From Aquisalinus flavus (GTDB lineage: Bacteria > Pseudomonadota > Alphaproteobacteria > Caulobacterales > Parvularculaceae): a stretch of 64,000 nucleotides of DNA. The stretch covers positions 954,409 through 1,018,408 of the forward strand of contig NZ_CP042288.1 of the NCBI RefSeq assembly GCF_022559625.1, read 5' to 3'. Below the pieces are notes generated by a model. The model was not told where the DNA came from. It searched no databases and saw only the letters and a list, made by a program, of their open reading frames with translations. A program made the position numbers and the translations under genes. Numbering within the stretch: position 1 is the stretch's first letter; the number at the start of each line of letters is the position of its first letter. Of the stretch, positions 60,691 through 64,000 are shown one piece after another.

Positions 60691-61804
60691 CTTCAGATTT
60701 GACCTCCAGGCAACGGATGGGGCAGCGCGGACCGGTGTCATTACGACACCGCGCGGCGGCATCCGCACGCCTGCCTTCATGCCGGTCGGCACCGCCGGAA
60801 CGGTCAAGGCGATGCATCCGCAGCATGTGCGCGAGACCGGCGCCGATATCGTGCTTGGCAATACCTATCACCTGATGTTGCGCCCGACTGCGGAACGGGT
60901 GCGCCAGCTGGGCGGCCTGCACAGATTCATGAACTGGGAGAGGCCAATCCTCACCGACTCCGGCGGTTTTCAGGTCATGTCCCTGTCCAAGCTGCGCAAG
61001 CTGACCGAGAATGGCGTCACGTTCCAGTCCCATATCGACGGCTCACGCCATGAATTGACACCGGAGCGGTCGATCGAGATCCAGTGCCTGCTCGGCTCGG
61101 ACATCCAGATGCAATTCGATGAATGCCCGCCCTTTCCGATTTCCGAGGAAGGCTCGCGCGAGTCGATGGAATTGTCCCTGCGCTGGGCGGTGCGGTCCAA
61201 GCAGGCTTTCGAGGAAAAGTCAGCGCCCGGCAACGCGCTGTTCGGGATCGTGCAGGGTAGCGTTTTCGAGGACCAGCGCCGCCGTTCCCTCGATGAGCTG
61301 CTAGAAATCGGCTTTGACGGCTATTCGGTCGGCGGGCTTGCCGTCGGCGAGGGACAGGAGGAAATGTTCCGGGTGCTGGACTTCACCACTCCCCATATGG
61401 ACACGGCCAGGCCGCGCTACCTGATGGGCGTTGGCAAACCATCCGATCTCGTCGGCGCCGTTGCTCGCGGCATCGACATGTTCGATTGCGTTGCGCCGAC
61501 ACGGTCGGGCCGGCACGGGCAGGCGTGGACGAGGAATGGTCCGATCAATATCAAGAATGCCCGCTTCATCGATGACGAAACACCGCTGGATCCGGATAGT
61601 CCGTGCCCGGCATCATCACAATTTTCAAAGGCTTATCTGAACCATCTGTTCAAGGCCGGGGAATATCTCGGGCCGATGCTGCTGACGTGGCATAACCTAA
61701 ATTACTACCAGGAATTGATGGCCGCTATGCGCGGTGCCATTGCCGAGGGGCGCTTCGAGCACTTCGTAGCGCATTTTGAAGCGGCGCAGGGCGCGCAGAC
61801 CTAG
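60683..61804 (+). CDS. tgt: tRNA-guanine transglycosylase
   Basis: Exchanges guanine 34 for preQ1 in queuosine tRNAs. The 373-residue protein has the active aspartates in [11 protein letters not shown] and [16 protein letters not shown], and zinc ligands in a late C-x-C-type region in which the first ligand positions read [17 protein letters not shown]; the usual CxCxxC with serine variants should be checked by structure. Starts inside queA. Confidence 0.95.
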   Translation: MTDFRFDLQATDGAARTGVITTPRGGIRTPAFMPVGTAGTVKAMHPQHVRETGADIVLGNTYHLMLRPTAERVRQLGGLHRFMNWERPILTDSGGFQVMSLSKLRKLTENGVTFQSHIDGSRHELTPERSIEIQCLLGSDIQMQFDECPPFPISEEGSRESMELSLRWAVRSKQAFEEKSAPGNALFGIVQGSVFEDQRRRSLDELLEIGFDGYSVGGLAVGEGQEEMFRVLDFTTPHMDTARPRYLMGVGKPSDLVGAVARGIDMFDCVAPTRSGRHGQAWTRNGPINIKNARFIDDETPLDPDSPCPASSQFSKAYLNHLFKAGEYLGPMLLTWHNLNYYQELMAAMRGAIAEGRFEHFVAHFEAAQGAQT

Positions 61805-62211
61805 TTCACGATCGTGAGGGACTGCGATTTGGTCACCGTCTGTGGCGCGAGCGACATGAAGAATTCCGGCGTCATGTAATCGAACTCATAGCTGGCGGAA
61901 ACCGTCACGACCGAGCCCACACTATTTGAATTGTTCTGCCAGTTGACGCTGACTACCAACGCGTCTTCATCGGCGACACGTGTACTGTCCCTGACTGCCG
62001 CAGAGATTGACTGCACCGTTGCCGGCGACTCGCTGGCATCGCTGGCGACCATGGCTGTTCTTGCGCCCTGAAGCACTGCCGTTTCGATTGAATCCGCGAG
62101 CATGGCGAAACGCCCGAGGTCGATGATTGCCATCATGAAAAAAATCAGGAGCGGTGCGGTCATCGCGAATTCCACGGCCGATGCGCCGCGGCTGTCTGAT
62201 AAAATACGCAT
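61801..62211 (-). CDS. TadE-like pseudopilin (locus B)
   Basis: 136 residues, starting [20 protein letters not shown] with the TadE motif (Gly then Glu-Phe) and one helix, [18 protein letters not shown]. The rest is extracellular beta-rich sequence ending QSLTIVN. Overlaps tgt by 4 bases (antisense) and the upstream TadE-like gene by one base. Confidence 0.87.
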   Translation of the reverse strand: MRILSDSRGASAVEFAMTAPLLIFFMMAIIDLGRFAMLADSIETAVLQGARTAMVASDASESPATVQSISAAVRDSTRVADEDALVVSVNWQNNSNSVGSVVTVSASYEFDYMTPEFFMSLAPQTVTKSQSLTIVN

Positions 62212-62684
62212 CAGGAATTCCGGAAGAGGTGTGAGGCTTTGAGCTGCTTATTGCCGAGAAGTGACGAGTTTACGACCGCGTCGTAATCGCGCCTGACCGT
62301 CACTTTCTTCCAGACCAGCTTGGTCGACGACGGGCACGCACTCTCGCAGCTATTCTGGGCATCGGCGCTGGTATAGGACTGCAAGGCGTCCGAACACGTA
62401 CAATATGATGTTATGGAAATGATGTTGGCCGGTGCCGGAAATCTCTGGCTGTAGGCGCTGAGAATTTCTGCGTCGGTCCGCGTATCGTCAGGCGTCGCCG
62501 CGAGGGCGATGGCCATCGAATAGCTGTCCCTGTTCATCGCTGCAGTTTCCGATTTGTAGGAATATAGCTCCACGCCATAGAGGAGCATCGGGGCAAGTAT
62601 CAGCGCGATGACAAGAGCGGCTTCAATCGCCACGGACCCTTCGTTCCGGGTGTATAGTTTCTCGATAGTTTTCCGCATGCTCAT
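62211..62684 (-). CDS. TadE/TadF-like pseudopilin (locus B)
   Basis: 157 residues. N-terminus SMRKTIEKLYTRNEGSVAIE followed by a hydrophobic helix AALVIALILAPMLLYGVEL, again the TadE/F pattern. Four cysteines cluster in SYCTCSDALQ and NSCESACPS, likely disulfides. Ends one base overlapping the next gene. Confidence 0.85.
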   Translation of the reverse strand: MSMRKTIEKLYTRNEGSVAIEAALVIALILAPMLLYGVELYSYKSETAAMNRDSYSMAIALAATPDDTRTDAEILSAYSQRFPAPANIISITSYCTCSDALQSYTSADAQNSCESACPSSTKLVWKKVTVRRDYDAVVNSSLLGNKQLKASHLFRNS

Positions 62685-62685
62685 C

Positions 62686-63945
62686 TTATTTCACCAGCGC
62701 ATAGTTCCCGCCACCGCCCCCGCCGCCGAGATTGCTGGCAAGCCCATAGGGGTTGTCGACGTCGATATTCATTCTCGAACCGCCGACCATCTTGATCCGG
62801 TCTGCGAGAACATAGGTGAAGTCGCTGCGTGTCGTGATGGCGGCGTCGTTGCTGATGTCCAGCAGGCAGCCAGGAAAATACAGTATGCCGTCATATTTGA
62901 ATCCGGCGCCCCCGGCGAACGTAATCGGGTCGGGGCAGCTGCCAGTGTTTACCCGCCACAAAAGGACACCGGCATACGGCCCCGTTTGCGGTGCCTGGAA
63001 CGAGTTTTCGGTGGAAGAATAGTCGGTGATCCGGATCGTGCCGCCATTCATGACAATGATGGTGATAGGGCCGTTGGCGATAACCTTGGCACCGCTCTGG
63101 GCTTCGAAATTGCCGCCCGTAACGTAATAGGTCCCGGCCTGCAGGTAGTGTGTGCGGCCATTGTTGGCGACAAAACCACTGGAGTAGATACCGGGCTGGA
63201 AGGTCTTGGATCCGTACCAGGAATAATCGGTACCCGGATTGGCATAGGTCGTTCCGTTCGCCACGGGAACCCCGAGGGATGATGCAAGGGGGTCTGCCGC
63301 GGCAGGGCACTGCTCCTTCGTGGCGCTGACAGCATTGCCATTCGCCTCGTAGACACCGCCACCATGGCATAGTTTCCCCGGGCCGCTGCCGTCGGTGACA
63401 GTGATGAAGGCCTGCGTCAAATGTACCGATCCTGCGCCGGTCGCGTTGGACTGCACAGAGCAGCCGCTGATCGTCATGCGCGCATTGTTGTTCATTTCGA
63501 TACCGCGGCCGCCGGCAGGGCTGGTATTCGTTGCGAGCACGCAAGGAGCGGGTTCGCCATCCTTGGAAATTTCAGCTGTGGAGGAGAGGGTAGGCGCATT
63601 GATGCCGAGAATACGCGAGAAATGCTTGCTCGTAGCGCGGGTGCCGGTGACGCGATAGCGGTTATTGCCAAGATCCGTCAGGGTGAAACTGGTCGCGCCG
63701 GACTCCGCAGGCAGCCGGTCAGCATGGGCCTGAAGCATCTTCGTGACATCAACTGCCGACATGCTGTCTTCCTTGGCGATGCTGACCGCATAGGCGGCCA
63801 TATCCACGTCTTCCTGCAGCCGCGCGGCCTGCTGGCGCCATACGCCGGCGTCCATCGAAAAGGCCAGCGCGATGCAGAGCAATCCGACGATGAGAGCAGC
63901 GAGGGGCATGATAGAGCCCCTGTCATTCATAGATACCGGTGTCAT
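62686..63945 (-). CDS. TadG-like protein without vWA domain (locus B)
   Basis: 419 residues. The N-terminal RGSIMPLAALIVGLLCIALAF-type anchor and the following RLQEDVDMAAYAVS are the TadG-like pattern. The body lacks the MIDAS motif of the locus A protein and instead has repeated short beta-strand/turn stretches (NNNARMTISGCSV, NGRTHYLQAGTYYVTGG, NGPITIIVMNGG) that suggest a beta-helix-like adhesive fold. Ends with a glycine run. A start five codons later (MNDRGS) is possible. First gene of locus B. Confidence 0.83.
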   Translation of the reverse strand: MTPVSMNDRGSIMPLAALIVGLLCIALAFSMDAGVWRQQAARLQEDVDMAAYAVSIAKEDSMSAVDVTKMLQAHADRLPAESGATSFTLTDLGNNRYRVTGTRATSKHFSRILGINAPTLSSTAEISKDGEPAPCVLATNTSPAGGRGIEMNNNARMTISGCSVQSNATGAGSVHLTQAFITVTDGSGPGKLCHGGGVYEANGNAVSATKEQCPAAADPLASSLGVPVANGTTYANPGTDYSWYGSKTFQPGIYSSGFVANNGRTHYLQAGTYYVTGGNFEAQSGAKVIANGPITIIVMNGGTIRITDYSSTENSFQAPQTGPYAGVLLWRVNTGSCPDPITFAGGAGFKYDGILYFPGCLLDISNDAAITTRSDFTYVLADRIKMVGGSRMNIDVDNPYGLASNLGGGGGGGNYALVK

Positions 63946-64000
63946 ATTTTACCGAATGGTTTACGCAAAAAGAGATTTTTCCGTGCATTTGTAGCTTTCA

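Overview
The window is a gene-dense, GC-rich bacterial chromosome segment. Its cell-cycle genes point to an alphaproteobacterium that uses the CckA-ChpT-CtrA pathway: chpT, a single-domain receiver and ctrA lie together, and a perfect TTAA-N7-TTAA CtrA box precedes chpT. Other signs agree: alphaproteobacterial LexA boxes (GTTC-N7-GTTC), an IscR/RirA-type Rrf2 regulator heading a long suf operon, the yajC-secD-secF-phytoene-synthase-like order, and gyrA-coaD-cyclophilin-queA-tgt. A stalked or dimorphic marine-type lineage (Hyphomonadaceae or Parvularculaceae-like) is plausible, but this is inference. I see no rRNA, tRNA, CRISPR, prophage or insertion sequence.

Layout. 1-7.8 kb: partial tyrS, anmK, a membrane acyltransferase, a membrane-bound LytTR regulator, a small secreted protein, a DUF885 lipoprotein and an alpha/beta hydrolase. 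7.8-15.6 kb: a tightly coupled Fe-S assembly operon (Rrf2 regulator, IscS-like desulfurase, sufB, sufC, sufD, an unrecognised four-helix membrane gene, sufS, SufT-like, SufA-like). Two near-identical palindromic 20-mers lie upstream of it. 15.6-25.7 kb: a possible 36-codon gene between hairpins, a beta-propeller phytase, the reverse transsulfuration pair, an M14 peptidase, a membrane protein with an acyl-carrier-like N-terminus, a secreted esterase and an unknown gene. 25.7-31.5 kb: clpB behind a textbook sigma-32 promoter, a 68-residue protein, a DUF1206 membrane protein and an M23 endopeptidase. 31.6-34.4 kb: the chpT-receiver-ctrA locus and a thioesterase. 34.4-42.4 kb: DUF1328, yajQ, two small membrane proteins, yajC-secD-secF, an NDUFAF6-like protein, an endonuclease III-like gene under two LexA boxes, and trmFO. 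42.4-45.2 kb and 61.8-63.9 kb: two separate TadE/TadG-type loci. 45.4-54.7 kb: two paralogous membrane proteins, a UBP zinc finger, uvrA and ssb with LexA boxes and a sulfotransferase between them, small membrane proteins, YjbQ, DUF1801 and sodC. 54.8-61.8 kb: gyrA, coaD, two cyclophilins, queA and tgt.

How parts work together. The suf operon supplies clusters to Fe-S proteins, including the endonuclease III-like protein encoded here; the CBS/CGL pair can make cysteine, the sulfur donor for the two desulfurases. The LexA boxes tie uvrA, probably ssb, and the endonuclease III-like gene into one SOS response. CtrA probably controls expression of its own phosphotransferase gene. Most of the window is housekeeping. 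The most unusual items are the endonuclease III-like protein with two opposed LexA boxes and no canonical catalytic lysine, the serine-less acyl-carrier-like membrane protein, the membrane gene embedded in the suf operon, and the two TadE/TadG loci.
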